Notes: a model not told the origin generated them from the sequence alone. A DNA stretch of 64,000 nucleotides from Streptomyces sp. ISL-66 (GCF_018614135.1 NZ_JAGGOW010000032.1:62001-126000), one strand, 5' to 3'; counted from the first letter of the stretch, positions 46,589 to 56,029 are shown. Numbers and translations are program-made.

Positions 46589-46785
46589 GCATGAGGGGGC
46601 GGAGCGCGCAAGTCCTGTGGAGGAGGAGAGCTGGCGCAATGTCAGACTAGGCGTATATATGACAGATATGTCGTATTCGGGGTTTGTGGTCGCCGTCGTG
46701 TTATCCACAGGCGGTGGCTGAGGTGGGTGCGGGCGGTCAGAATCATGAACGGGCGATGTGAGCGGGATCACCCACAACGAGTGGG
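46589..46785. promoter_or_regulatory. AT-rich divergent control region
   Basis: Between the dehydrogenase-like gene and glpD. Contains tatatat (46654-46660), the palindrome GACA-gata-TGTC (46661-46672) and TAGTCT on the minus strand (46644-46649). It is much less GC-rich than its surroundings and probably holds both promoters. Confidence 0.6.
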
Positions 46786-46833
46786 ATGACCCCATCGGGC
46801 GGGGTGACCCGCCCCAACGGGAGGCAGGCGGCT

Positions 46834-48585
46834 GTGAGGACGACAGGGACAGGCATGGGAGCGGGAGCCGGAGCCGGAGCGGGGGCGGCGGCGCTGGGTC
46901 CGGTCCAGCGGGCCGAGGCGCTCGCCGCGATGGCCGAGCGGGAGCTGGACGTGCTGGTGGTCGGGGCGGGCGTGGTGGGGGCCGGCACCGCCCTCGACGC
47001 CGTGACCAGGGGCCTGGCGACCGGGCTGGTGGAGGCGCGGGACTGGGCCTCCGGCACGTCAAGTCGCTCCAGCAAGCTCATCCACGGCGGGCTCAGATAC
47101 TTGGAGATGCTCGACTTCGCCCTCGTGCGGGAGGCGCTGAAGGAGCGCGGCCTGCTGCTGGGGCGCCTCGCCCCGCACCTCGTGAAGCCGGTGCCCTTCC
47201 TCTACCCGTTGCAGCACAAGGGATGGGAGCGCTGGTACGCGGGCTCCGGGGTCGCGCTGTACGACGCGATGTCGCTCTCCAGCGGCCACGGGCGCGGACT
47301 GCCGACGCACCGCCACCTCTCGCGCCGGCGCGCCCTGCGGATCGCACCGGCGCTGCGCAAGGACGCACTGGTGGGCGCCCTGCAGTACTACGACGCCCAG
47401 ATGGACGACGCGCGGTACGTGGCGACCTTGGTCCGAACGGCCGCGGCGTACGGGGCGCAGTGCGCCAACCGGGCGAGGGTCGTCGGCTTCCTCCGGGAGG
47501 GCGAGCGGGTGGTCGGCGCGCGGGTGCGGGACGTGGAGGGCGGAGGCGAGTACGAGATCCGCGCGAAGCAGATCGTGAACGCGACGGGGGTGTGGACGGA
47601 CGACACCCAGGCGCTGATCGGGGAGCGCGGGCAGTTCCACGTACGGGCGTCCAAGGGCATCCACCTGGTGGTCCCCAAGGACCGGATCCACTCGACGACG
47701 GGACTGATCCTGCGGACCGAGAAGTCGGTGCTGTTCGTCATCCCGTGGGGCCGGCACTGGATCGTGGGCACCACGGACACCGACTGGGACCTGGACAAGG
47801 CGCACCCGGCGGCGTCCAGCGCGGACATCGACTACCTGCTGGAGCACGTGAACTCGGTGCTCGCGGTGCCGCTCACCAGGGACGACGTCCAAGGGGTCTA
47901 CGCCGGCCTGCGGCCGCTGCTGGCCGGGGAGTCGGACGCGACGAGCAAGCTCTCGCGCGAGCACACGGTGGCGCACCCGGTGCCGGGGCTGGTGGTGGTC
48001 GCCGGCGGCAAGTACACGACGTACCGGGTGATGGCCAAGGACGCGGTGGACGAGGCGGTGCACGGCCTGGACCAGAGGGTCGCGGAATGCGTCACGGAGG
48101 ACGTGCCGCTGATGGGGGCCGAGGGGTACCGGGCGCTGTGGAACGGGCGGGCGCGGATCGCGGGGCGGACGGGGCTTCACGTGGTGCGGGTGGAACACCT
48201 GTTGAACCGGTACGGGTCGATGACGGAGGAGCTGCTGACGCTGATCGCGGCGGACCCGTCGCTGGGGGAGCCGCTGACGGGCGCCGACGACTACCTCCGT
48301 GCCGAAGTGGTCTACGCGGCCTCGCACGAGGGGGCGCGCCACCTCGACGACGTGCTGACGCGGCGGACGCGGATCTCGATCGAGACCTTCGACCGGGGGA
48401 CGAGATCGGCCCGGGAATGCGCGGAGCTGATGGCTCCGGTTCTGGGCTGGGACGAACAGCAGATCGAGAAGGAAGTGGAACACTACGAGAAGCGGGTGCA
48501 GGCCGAGCGGGAATCGCAGCGCCAGCCGGATGACCAGACGGCGGACGCCGCGCGGCTGGGCGCGCCGGACATCGTCCCGTTGTAA
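46834..48585 (+). CDS. glpD: Glycerol-3-phosphate dehydrogenase (FAD, aerobic)
   Basis: 583 residues. Oxidises glycerol-3-phosphate to dihydroxyacetone phosphate at the membrane, passing electrons to quinone. FAD motif VLVVGAGVVGAGTALDAVTR (about residue 40), then SSRSSKLIHGGLRYLE and GTTDTDWD, AGLRPLLAGE. The GTG at 46834 has GGGAGG 9 nt upstream; an in-frame ATG at 46786 and another at 46855 are alternatives. No glpF/glpK are in the window. Confidence 0.93.
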   Translation: MRTTGTGMGAGAGAGAGAAALGPVQRAEALAAMAERELDVLVVGAGVVGAGTALDAVTRGLATGLVEARDWASGTSSRSSKLIHGGLRYLEMLDFALVREALKERGLLLGRLAPHLVKPVPFLYPLQHKGWERWYAGSGVALYDAMSLSSGHGRGLPTHRHLSRRRALRIAPALRKDALVGALQYYDAQMDDARYVATLVRTAAAYGAQCANRARVVGFLREGERVVGARVRDVEGGGEYEIRAKQIVNATGVWTDDTQALIGERGQFHVRASKGIHLVVPKDRIHSTTGLILRTEKSVLFVIPWGRHWIVGTTDTDWDLDKAHPAASSADIDYLLEHVNSVLAVPLTRDDVQGVYAGLRPLLAGESDATSKLSREHTVAHPVPGLVVVAGGKYTTYRVMAKDAVDEAVHGLDQRVAECVTEDVPLMGAEGYRALWNGRARIAGRTGLHVVRVEHLLNRYGSMTEELLTLIAADPSLGEPLTGADDYLRAEVVYAASHEGARHLDDVLTRRTRISIETFDRGTRSARECAELMAPVLGWDEQQIEKEVEHYEKRVQAERESQRQPDDQTADAARLGAPDIVPL

Positions 48586-48734
48586 CTCCGCAATGCGGAG
48601 GGGGGAACCACGGACCCGGGGCTCCCGTCCGTTGCGGAGTAAGGGACAATGAGGGTTCTGCCGGGGCGGGTTACCGGGCACCCCGGCGGCTGCCGGGGGA
48701 ACCGGAGCGAGCGGCACGATCGCAGAGGGGACGC

Positions 48735-51290
48735 ATGTCGAAGCCGGAGCACACCGAGTCGCCGGATCCGTCTGTCGGGACGGGAACGCCGGTGTCTCCG
48801 GCGGCCGATCACGCGGACGCGAAGTCCGAGAAGCCGAAATCCGAGAAGCCGAAGCTCGAAAAGCCGAAGCCCGCAGAGCCGGAGCCGGCTACCGCGGTTG
48901 AGTCTGAGGACCCGAAGCCAGCGGTGGCGGCGGAGCCGGAGGACGCGAAGCCCGCGGCGGCGGCTGAGCCCGAGGACGTGAAGCCGAAGTCGGCCGCGAA
49001 GCCCGCGGCCGCGAAGCCCGCGGCCGCGAAGCCCGCGGTGGCGGCGGAGCCGGAGGACGCGAAGCCTGCGGCGGCGGCTGAGCCCGCGGCCGCGAAGCCG
49101 AAGTCGGCCGCGAAGCCTGCGGCCGCGAAGCCTGCGGCCGCGAAGTCCGCGGCCGCGAAGTCCGCGGCCGCGAAGTCCGAGCCTGCGAAGCCCGCTGCCG
49201 CGAAGGCGGATCTGGGCAAGCCCGCCGCGGTGGAGGTCGCTGGGCCGGGTGAGCCCGAGGGTGCGGAGCCCGCGGACGCGAAGGCTCCTGCGGTGAAGCC
49301 CGTCGCGGTGAGCAAGGCCGATGAGGTGGCGGCAGCCGTCAAGGCGGCCGCGGCCAAGGCGGAGGAGGACCCCCACGACGAGGGGCGGTTGCTCGCGGGC
49401 CGCTACCGGCTCGGCGACGTCCTCGGCAAGGGCGGTATGGGCACCGTCTGGCGCGCCGTGGACGAGACCCTCGGCCGGACGGTCGCCGTCAAGGAACTCC
49501 GCTTCGGCACCGGGGTCGACGACGACGAGAAGCGCCGCCTCATCACGCGCACCCTGCGCGAGGCCAAGGCCATCGCGCGGATCCGCAGCGGCGGGGCGGT
49601 GACCGTCTACGACGTCGTCGACGAAGACGGCCGGCCGTGGATCGTCATGGAGCTCATCGAGGGCCCCTCGCTCGCCGAGTTCATACGGGAGAACGGCCCC
49701 CTCACTCCGCGCCGCGCCGCCGAAGTGGGCCTCGCCGTGCTCGACGTGCTCCGCGCCGCGCACCGCCAGGGCATCCTGCACCGGGACGTGAAGCCCTCCA
49801 ACGTGCTCCTCGCCGACCACGGCAACGGCCGTGTGGTCCTGACCGACTTCGGCATCGCCCAGGTCGAGGGTGACCCGTCCGTCACCTCCACCGGCATGCT
49901 CGTCGGCGCCCCCTCGTACATCTCCCCCGAGCGCGCCCGCGGCCAGCGCCCCGGTCCGCCGGCGGACATGTGGTCGCTCGGCGGCCTGCTGTACGCGGCG
50001 GTCGAGGGCGTCCCCCCGTACGACAAGGGATCGGCGCTCGCCACCCTCACCGCCGTGATGACCGAGCCGGTCGACCCGCCCAAGAACGCCGGTCCGCTGA
50101 CCGAGGTCATCTACGGGCTCCTCGTCAAGGACCCGGCCCACCGGCTCGACGACGACCGCGCACGGGCCATGCTCACGGCCGTGATCGATGCCCCCGAGCA
50201 GCCGGCCGCCGTAGCGGGTCCGAGCCCCGAGGAAACCCGGCAGATATCGCTCGCCGAGGCCCAGGAGGCCGCGGAGAAGGTCACTGCCGAGAAGGCGGCG
50301 AAGGCTGCCGAGAAGGCGGAGAAGAAGGAACGCGAGCGCAGGGACCGCGAGCAGCGCGAGCGCACCCGCGCCGCGCTGAAGTCGGCCCGCAAGGCGGCGG
50401 CCACGGCCGGCGCCGCCGGCGCGACCACGGCCGTGACGGCCGCCGAACGCCCGGCCCCGCGTCCCGCGCCCGTCGCCGCGCCGCTCACCGACGTCATGCC
50501 GCGCCGCACCATCGCCCTCGCGATAGCCGGCGTGGTCCTCGTGCTCGCGGTCATCGGCTCGCTCGTCGCCTATGCCTTCAACGGTGACGACGAGGGCGGT
50601 GCGACGCGCGACGGCAAGGGCTCCACCGCCTCGAGCCCCGCCGCCGGTTCCTCGCCGTCCCCCGCCGCCTCGCCCTCGCCCTCGCCCTCGCCTTCGCCGA
50701 AGACCGGTGAGTCTGCGGGCAGCGGCGGCGCGAGCTCGCCGAGCCCGACTCCGAGTGCCGGTGGCGGCGCGGGTACCGGCACCAACGCGAGCCAGGGGCA
50801 GGGCACGACGCCCGGCGGTTCCGGGAGCGAGATCCCGCCCGGGTTCGCGCAGGTGACCGACCCCGGCTTCCACTTCGCGATGGTGATGCCCGAGGGCTTC
50901 AAACAGACCGACACGATAGGCAAGAACGACGGGGTCATATACAGCCGGGACGGCGGTTTCCCGCGGATCCAGATCGACTTCAACAACAAGCCGACGGACG
51001 ACGCACGCGCGGCGTGGGCGGAGCTGGCCCCCGCCGTCGCGGGCAGCAGCACGAACTACAAGCTGCTCCGGCTCGAGCTGACGGAGTACCGGAACTACCC
51101 GACCGTCGCGGACTGGGAGTTCGAGCGGGACCAGAAGGGCGTCCGGGTCCGGGTGCTCGACCGCGGGTTCAAAATCGACGCCAAGCAGGGCTTCGCCATC
51201 ATGATCAGCTGCGTCGCCGATCAGTGGGACGCCACCGAGTGCGCGCAGCTGCGCAAGACGGCGTTCGAGACGTTCCGGCCCATGGGCTGA
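48735..51290 (+). CDS. Transmembrane Ser/Thr protein kinase with histone-like N-terminal repeat
   Basis: 851 residues. The first ~215 residues are low-complexity Lys/Ala/Pro/Glu repeats (AAKPAAAKPAAAK type) encoded by a 12-15 bp repeat. The Hanks-type kinase domain (about 224-480) has GKGGMGTVWRA, Lys253, HRDVKPSN with Asp351 and DFG Asp371, so all catalytic residues are present. A charged juxtamembrane coil precedes one transmembrane helix (about 592-615). The Ser/Pro-rich stalk and an outer domain of ~150 residues (PPGFAQVTDPGFHF...) follow. First of three related genes. Confidence 0.93.
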   Translation: MSKPEHTESPDPSVGTGTPVSPAADHADAKSEKPKSEKPKLEKPKPAEPEPATAVESEDPKPAVAAEPEDAKPAAAAEPEDVKPKSAAKPAAAKPAAAKPAVAAEPEDAKPAAAAEPAAAKPKSAAKPAAAKPAAAKSAAAKSAAAKSEPAKPAAAKADLGKPAAVEVAGPGEPEGAEPADAKAPAVKPVAVSKADEVAAAVKAAAAKAEEDPHDEGRLLAGRYRLGDVLGKGGMGTVWRAVDETLGRTVAVKELRFGTGVDDDEKRRLITRTLREAKAIARIRSGGAVTVYDVVDEDGRPWIVMELIEGPSLAEFIRENGPLTPRRAAEVGLAVLDVLRAAHRQGILHRDVKPSNVLLADHGNGRVVLTDFGIAQVEGDPSVTSTGMLVGAPSYISPERARGQRPGPPADMWSLGGLLYAAVEGVPPYDKGSALATLTAVMTEPVDPPKNAGPLTEVIYGLLVKDPAHRLDDDRARAMLTAVIDAPEQPAAVAGPSPEETRQISLAEAQEAAEKVTAEKAAKAAEKAEKKERERRDREQRERTRAALKSARKAAATAGAAGATTAVTAAERPAPRPAPVAAPLTDVMPRRTIALAIAGVVLVLAVIGSLVAYAFNGDDEGGATRDGKGSTASSPAAGSSPSPAASPSPSPSPSPKTGESAGSGGASSPSPTPSAGGGAGTGTNASQGQGTTPGGSGSEIPPGFAQVTDPGFHFAMVMPEGFKQTDTIGKNDGVIYSRDGGFPRIQIDFNNKPTDDARAAWAELAPAVAGSSTNYKLLRLELTEYRNYPTVADWEFERDQKGVRVRVLDRGFKIDAKQGFAIMISCVADQWDATECAQLRKTAFETFRPMG

Positions 51291-51430
51291 CGCTTCCTCG
51301 GGCCGGGCCCGGGCCGGACCCGCGACGGGACAAGGGTGAGCCTTGTCAGGGCCGGGACGCGGGCGCCCTGGGCGACGTATCGTGTCAGCCGGGCAACGGG
51401 AACGGGCCCACAGCTCTCGGGGGAGGCGAT

Positions 51431-54118
51431 GTGGAGGACTACGCGGGCCGGATCCTGGCCGAGCGCTACCGCCTGCCGCTGCCCCCGTCCGACGAGTACG
51501 AGCTGATCGAGACCCGGGCCTTCGACACGCGGAGCGGGCAGGAAGTCCTGATACGGCAGGTGCCGTTGCCGGAGGTCGTGGACGCGGAGCTGCTGGACGG
51601 CGCGCGAGGCGGTCCCGCCGTCGCCGGCGGTCGGCGCGCCCCGGGCGAACTGCCCGCCGTGCGCAGGGCCATCGAGGCGGCGCAGGCGGCCGCGTCCGTG
51701 CCGGACCATCCGCGGCTGGACCAGGTCTTCGACGTGTTCGCGGAGGGCGGGTCGCTGTGGATCGTGAGCGAACTCGTACCGGCCAGACCGCTGGCGGCGC
51801 TGATCGCCGAGGAACCGCTGAGCCCGTACCGGGCCGCCGAGGTGGCGGCCGACGTGCTGACCGCGCTGCGGGTGCTGCACGCGCACGGGTGGACCCACCG
51901 GAACATCACGGTGCGGACGGTGCTGATCTGCGAGGACGGACGGGTCGTCCTGACCGGACTGGCCGCGGGGGCCGCCGAGGACGCGCTGTGCGGGTACGAC
52001 CCGGTGCCGTCGCCGGACGGCTTCGGGGGCCCGGCGGTCCGGTCCGGGGGTGCTGAACCGGGCCATGCGGGTCCTGCCGGTCCCGTCCGTTCCATCGATC
52101 CCGCCGGTCTCGTCCGTTCCATCGATCCCGCCGGTCCCGTGGACCCCGTGCATAACCCCGGAGCCGGGGCCGGAGCCGGGGGAGGGGGAGGGTCGGAGTA
52201 CGCGCCGATCGTGGCTCCCGGCTACGACACCGGGCCGAGGTACACCGACCACATCGTCCCCGGAAGCACCGGCGACGCCGGGGAGCGGCCCGATCCGAAG
52301 GCCGCGGCACGGGCCGGGGCCATCGCCTCGTACCGGGCCGGGGCGCAGGCCGCCGCCCGGATCACCGAGCAGCGGAAGGCCGGGGCGGATCCCGCCCTCG
52401 GTCCCGCGCGGGAGCCGAGGCCGGAGGGGTCGAACCTGCCGCAGGGGTACTCGTACCCGTACGGCGGCCCGGACGGCGGAGCGAGCTGGCACGGGGCCAC
52501 CCCGCGGCGCCGGGCCGCTCTGCCCGCCCCGCCGCCCCGGGACGGGGCCGAACCGCAGACTCCGCCGGTGCGCCCCGGGCCGCCCGAGGCGCAGACATCG
52601 GCGGTGCGTCCGTCGCTCCCCGAGGCGCAGACCCCGCCGGTGTATCCGTCGCTCCCCGAGGGGCAGAGCCCGCCCGTGCGCCCCGGGCTGCCCGCGCAGC
52701 TCGCCCTTCCCCAGGGATACCGCCAGGCGGACTCCCCGGAGGGCGCCCCCGACCCGGGCCGGCCCCTGACGCCCCGGCCGTCCCGGCAGTCCCGGCCGGG
52801 CGACGAGACGTACGGCTACGGGTACGGGAATGCGGCCCCGACCCCGGCCCCCCCGACCCCGGCTCCGCCCCCGCCCCCGCCCGGAGGCGGAGGCGGCGGG
52901 TGGGGGAGCGGGCCCCGGAGCGGGCTCGATGCCGAGCGGGCCCGGCAGACGCGGATGGCCGTCGTCGGGGCCGTCACCGAGCGGTGGTCGCCCGAGCAGG
53001 CGCAGGCCGTGCACGGCCCCTGGCAGCTGGCCGCGCCCGTCGGGCCGGCCACGGACCTCTGGGGGCTCGGCGCGCTGCTGTACCGGGCCGTGCAGGGCCA
53101 TGCCCCGTACCCCGAGGACAGCGTCGGCGAGCTCGTCGAGATGGTCTGCGCCGAGCCCCCGGCCTTCGCCGAGGAGTGCGGCCCGCTGCGCCCGGTCGTG
53201 GAGTCGCTGCTGCGCCAGGACCCGACCGAGCGTCCCGACTTCGAGGAGCTCCGCGGCTGGCTGCGCTCCCTCGTACGGTCCGCCCCCGAGCCCGACGCCA
53301 ACTTCGCCGCGCTGCTCCCGATACCGGAGCCGGATCCCGCGCGGCTGCCCGTCGTACGGCGGCGGGGCGATCTGCACGGCCGGCACCGCAGCGCCGAACA
53401 CCCCCGCAAGCCGCTCGCCCTGGGGCGGGCCCTGCTCCTCGGGGTGCTCGTCCTGCTCGCGGGCGCGGTGGCGTACGCCCTGTTCTTCATGCCCCGGTCC
53501 GCCGATCCCCAGGGCGACGGCGGGCAGAAGGCCGCCGGGATGAAGCCGCCGTCCGCCCAGCCGAAGTCCCCGGGCGCGAGCACCGGTCCGAGCCCGAAGC
53601 CGAACCCCTCGGGCGCGAGCCCCAGCGCGCCCGAATCCAAGCCCGCGCCGCAGACCAACGCGCCGGCCCCGGCCGGGTACACCACCCAGCAGGACGCCGA
53701 GCACTTCGAGATCACCGTCCCGAACGGCTGGGACCGTCGCGGAATGAACGAGTCCGGTCAGGTGCGCTACACGGAGGGGGAGTTCGCCCTCACCATCGTC
53801 CCCGGCCGGGACAAGGTCGAGGGCAACCCGGACCCGGCGACGTACCAGAAGGACAAGGAGCCCGAGCTGGCCCCGTACCGCTCCTCCACCTGGTCCAGCG
53901 TCAGCGACATCAAGTCCACCAAGGTCGGCAACCAGCTCCGCGTCACCGGCCGGTACACGTGGATCGACGGCAACGGCCGCTCGGTCGTGGCCCGCAACTA
54001 CGTCGTCGCGCTCGGCGGCTCGTACCACGTCGTCCTGGTCACGGGCCCGCAGGACCAGGAGGGCAAGGTCACCGAGGCCTTCGAGCAGGCAACGGCCAGT
54101 TACCGTACGGGCGGCTGA
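51431..54118 (+). CDS. Transmembrane pseudokinase with long disordered insert
   Basis: 895 residues from GTG 51431 (GGGAGG upstream). The kinase fold is recognisable but degenerate: no Gly-rich loop, Arg42 at the ATP lysine position (VLIRQVPL), HRN (Asn158) for HRD and Gly176 in place of the DFG aspartate (VVLTGLAAG). An insert of about 330 Pro/Gly-rich residues (about 185-515) splits it. The C-lobe resumes at ATDLWGLGALLYRAVQGHAP, then a transmembrane helix (about 667-690), a Pro/Ser stalk and an outer domain like those of both neighbours. Lacking catalysis, it is probably a scaffold or allosteric partner. Confidence 0.88.
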   Translation: MEDYAGRILAERYRLPLPPSDEYELIETRAFDTRSGQEVLIRQVPLPEVVDAELLDGARGGPAVAGGRRAPGELPAVRRAIEAAQAAASVPDHPRLDQVFDVFAEGGSLWIVSELVPARPLAALIAEEPLSPYRAAEVAADVLTALRVLHAHGWTHRNITVRTVLICEDGRVVLTGLAAGAAEDALCGYDPVPSPDGFGGPAVRSGGAEPGHAGPAGPVRSIDPAGLVRSIDPAGPVDPVHNPGAGAGAGGGGGSEYAPIVAPGYDTGPRYTDHIVPGSTGDAGERPDPKAAARAGAIASYRAGAQAAARITEQRKAGADPALGPAREPRPEGSNLPQGYSYPYGGPDGGASWHGATPRRRAALPAPPPRDGAEPQTPPVRPGPPEAQTSAVRPSLPEAQTPPVYPSLPEGQSPPVRPGLPAQLALPQGYRQADSPEGAPDPGRPLTPRPSRQSRPGDETYGYGYGNAAPTPAPPTPAPPPPPPGGGGGGWGSGPRSGLDAERARQTRMAVVGAVTERWSPEQAQAVHGPWQLAAPVGPATDLWGLGALLYRAVQGHAPYPEDSVGELVEMVCAEPPAFAEECGPLRPVVESLLRQDPTERPDFEELRGWLRSLVRSAPEPDANFAALLPIPEPDPARLPVVRRRGDLHGRHRSAEHPRKPLALGRALLLGVLVLLAGAVAYALFFMPRSADPQGDGGQKAAGMKPPSAQPKSPGASTGPSPKPNPSGASPSAPESKPAPQTNAPAPAGYTTQQDAEHFEITVPNGWDRRGMNESGQVRYTEGEFALTIVPGRDKVEGNPDPATYQKDKEPELAPYRSSTWSSVSDIKSTKVGNQLRVTGRYTWIDGNGRSVVARNYVVALGGSYHVVLVTGPQDQEGKVTEAFEQATASYRTGG

Positions 54119-54196
54119 CGGGCGCTCAGTACGGCAATTGCGTCACAGTGCGGCCCAACCGCCGCCGAGAGGTTCCGGCAGCGCCCGCGGGCTCCG

Positions 54197-54202
54197 TAGT
54201 CT
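54197..54202 (+). promoter_or_regulatory. Candidate -10 box (TAGTCT) for the third kinase
   Basis: TAGTCT lies 33 nt before the GTG, so the third kinase gene may have its own promoter. The -35 region is poor. Confidence 0.4.
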
Positions 54203-54235
54203 GACCGCAAGTGCACAGAGCGGCGGCGGGGATTC

Positions 54236-55915
54236 GTGGAACAGCAGACAGGCGCGGGCGCGGTGCTCGCGGGCCGGTACCGGCTCGTCGAGCCCATCGG
54301 CAGGGGCGGCATGGGCAAGGTGTGGCGCGCACACGATGAGCTGCTGCACAGGACCGTCGCCGTCAAGGAACTGACGGCGGGCCTGTACGTCGCCCAGGCC
54401 GACCGGGACGTCCTGCACGCCCGGACGCAGAAGGAGGCGCGGGCCGCGGCCCGGATCCAGCATCCCGCCGTCGTCACCGTCCACGACGTGCTCGAACACG
54501 ACGACCGGCCGTGGATCGTCATGGAGTACATCGACGGCCCCTCCCTCGCGGACGCGGCGAAGACGGCCGGCCGGATCGAGCCCCGCGAGGCGGCCCGGAT
54601 CGGGCTGCACGTGCTGCGCGCGCTGCGCGCCGCGCACGCGGTCGGCGTACTGCACCGGGACGTGAAGCCGGGCAACGTCATGCTCGCCAAGGACGGCCGC
54701 GTGATGCTCGCGGACTTCGGCATCGCGGCGATCGAGGGCGACTCCTCCATCACGCGCACCGGCGAACTCGTCGGATCCATCGACTATCTGGCTCCCGAGC
54801 GGGTCACGGGCGGGGTGCCGGACCCGGCGTCCGACCTGTGGGCGCTCGGCGCCACGCTGTACACGGCCGTCGAGGCCCGCTCGCCGTTCCGCCGTACGTC
54901 GCCCATCTCCAGCCTCCAGGCCGTGGTGAACGAGGAGCCGCCCGCCCCGACGCACGCGGGCCCGCTGGCTTCCGTCATCACGGCGCTGCTTCGCAAGGAT
55001 CCCAAGCACCGGCCGTCGGCCGCCGATGCCGAGCAGATGCTGCTGGAGGCGATGGAGGGCCGGGAGCCGAAGGCGGCGCACGCTTACGTACCGACGCGCG
55101 CGCTGGGCTCCGCCGAGCTGTCCTCCGCCCGCGAGCGGGCGGCGGACGGGCCCGCGCCTTCGGAGCTGGCGCCCGTGGCGGCGTTCGGATCCGAGTCGCG
55201 GACGGAGTCGAAGACCAGGGCGGAGCCGCGGGCGGCCCCGGGTGGCCGCACCGCCCCCGCCGCCGCGCCCGGCCGCGTCCGGCGCGCGGCGGTCGTCGCC
55301 CTGGTGGCGGCGCTGCTCGGCGGCGGCGGGATGTTCGGGGTGCTGAAGTACACCGGCGACGCGAGCGCCGAGGGCGGCGCCCCGGATCCGGGCAAGTCGG
55401 TCGGCGCGTCCGGCCAGTCGTCCGGCACGGGCCAGACCAAGGGGCAGAAGGAGGCGGTCGCGCCGGCGGGCTGGCACAAAGTCGTGGATCCCGTGGGCTT
55501 CTCCCTCTTCCTCCCGGACGGCTGGACGCGGCGGCTCGACGGGGAGCAGATCGACTACACCCCGGACGGCGGCAAGCACTTCGTCCGGATCGCGGTCGAT
55601 CCGGAGCCGGACTTCGAGAACCCGTACATGCACCTGCTGGACCTGGAGAAGCAGGTGGCCAAGCGCTCCGACTACGTGCGCGTGACGCTGCACCCGAACA
55701 CCTTCCGCGGGCAGGTCAAGGCCGTCCTGTGGGAGTTCACCTGGACGGAGAAGACGGGGGCTTTCCCCGGGCCCCGGCGGGCGGTGGAGCAGATGTACTA
55801 CGACCCCGCGGGGACGGAGTACGCGGTGTACATGTCGAGCCCGGCCGCGGACTGGCAGACGACCCGCTCGCAGTTCGACACGGTGCTCACCGGTTGGCAG
55901 CCGCCCGGGAATTGA
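54236..55915 (+). CDS. Transmembrane Ser/Thr protein kinase (active type)
   Basis: 559 residues. The kinase domain (about 12-275) has GRGGMGKVWRAHD, Lys44, HRDVKPGN with Asp142, DFG Asp160 and APERVTGG in the activation segment, so it should be catalytically active. A linker, one transmembrane helix (about 351-372) and an outer domain of ~145 residues (PAGWHKVVDPVGFSLFLPDG) follow. There are no PASTA repeats, so it is not a PknB-type muropeptide sensor. It shares the outer domain with the two preceding genes; GTG start. Confidence 0.94.
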   Translation: MEQQTGAGAVLAGRYRLVEPIGRGGMGKVWRAHDELLHRTVAVKELTAGLYVAQADRDVLHARTQKEARAAARIQHPAVVTVHDVLEHDDRPWIVMEYIDGPSLADAAKTAGRIEPREAARIGLHVLRALRAAHAVGVLHRDVKPGNVMLAKDGRVMLADFGIAAIEGDSSITRTGELVGSIDYLAPERVTGGVPDPASDLWALGATLYTAVEARSPFRRTSPISSLQAVVNEEPPAPTHAGPLASVITALLRKDPKHRPSAADAEQMLLEAMEGREPKAAHAYVPTRALGSAELSSARERAADGPAPSELAPVAAFGSESRTESKTRAEPRAAPGGRTAPAAAPGRVRRAAVVALVAALLGGGGMFGVLKYTGDASAEGGAPDPGKSVGASGQSSGTGQTKGQKEAVAPAGWHKVVDPVGFSLFLPDGWTRRLDGEQIDYTPDGGKHFVRIAVDPEPDFENPYMHLLDLEKQVAKRSDYVRVTLHPNTFRGQVKAVLWEFTWTEKTGAFPGPRRAVEQMYYDPAGTEYAVYMSSPAADWQTTRSQFDTVLTGWQPPGN

Positions 55916-55953
55916 AGGCCGGGGGCCGAAGGAAGCTCCGGTGGGCGATTTCC

Positions 55954-55986
55954 GCCATCCTGCCAGCGATCACTGGCAGAAATGGC
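55954..55986. promoter_or_regulatory. Extended palindrome upstream of the SSADH gene (probable operator)
   Basis: CTGCCAG-cgatca-CTGGCAG (55960-55979) nested in GCCAT...ATGGC. A two-part palindrome of this kind is a likely binding site for a dimeric regulator, 57 bp before the gene and upstream of its -10 box. Confidence 0.6.
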
Positions 55987-56029
55987 AAAATACGGTTACC
56001 GGCGGGTACCCAAAGGCCCCCGGGCGCAA

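Noticed and set aside
46536-46721. A 61-codon plus-strand frame before glpD
   Set aside because: It overlaps the dehydrogenase start and the AT-rich promoter region; no Shine-Dalgarno.
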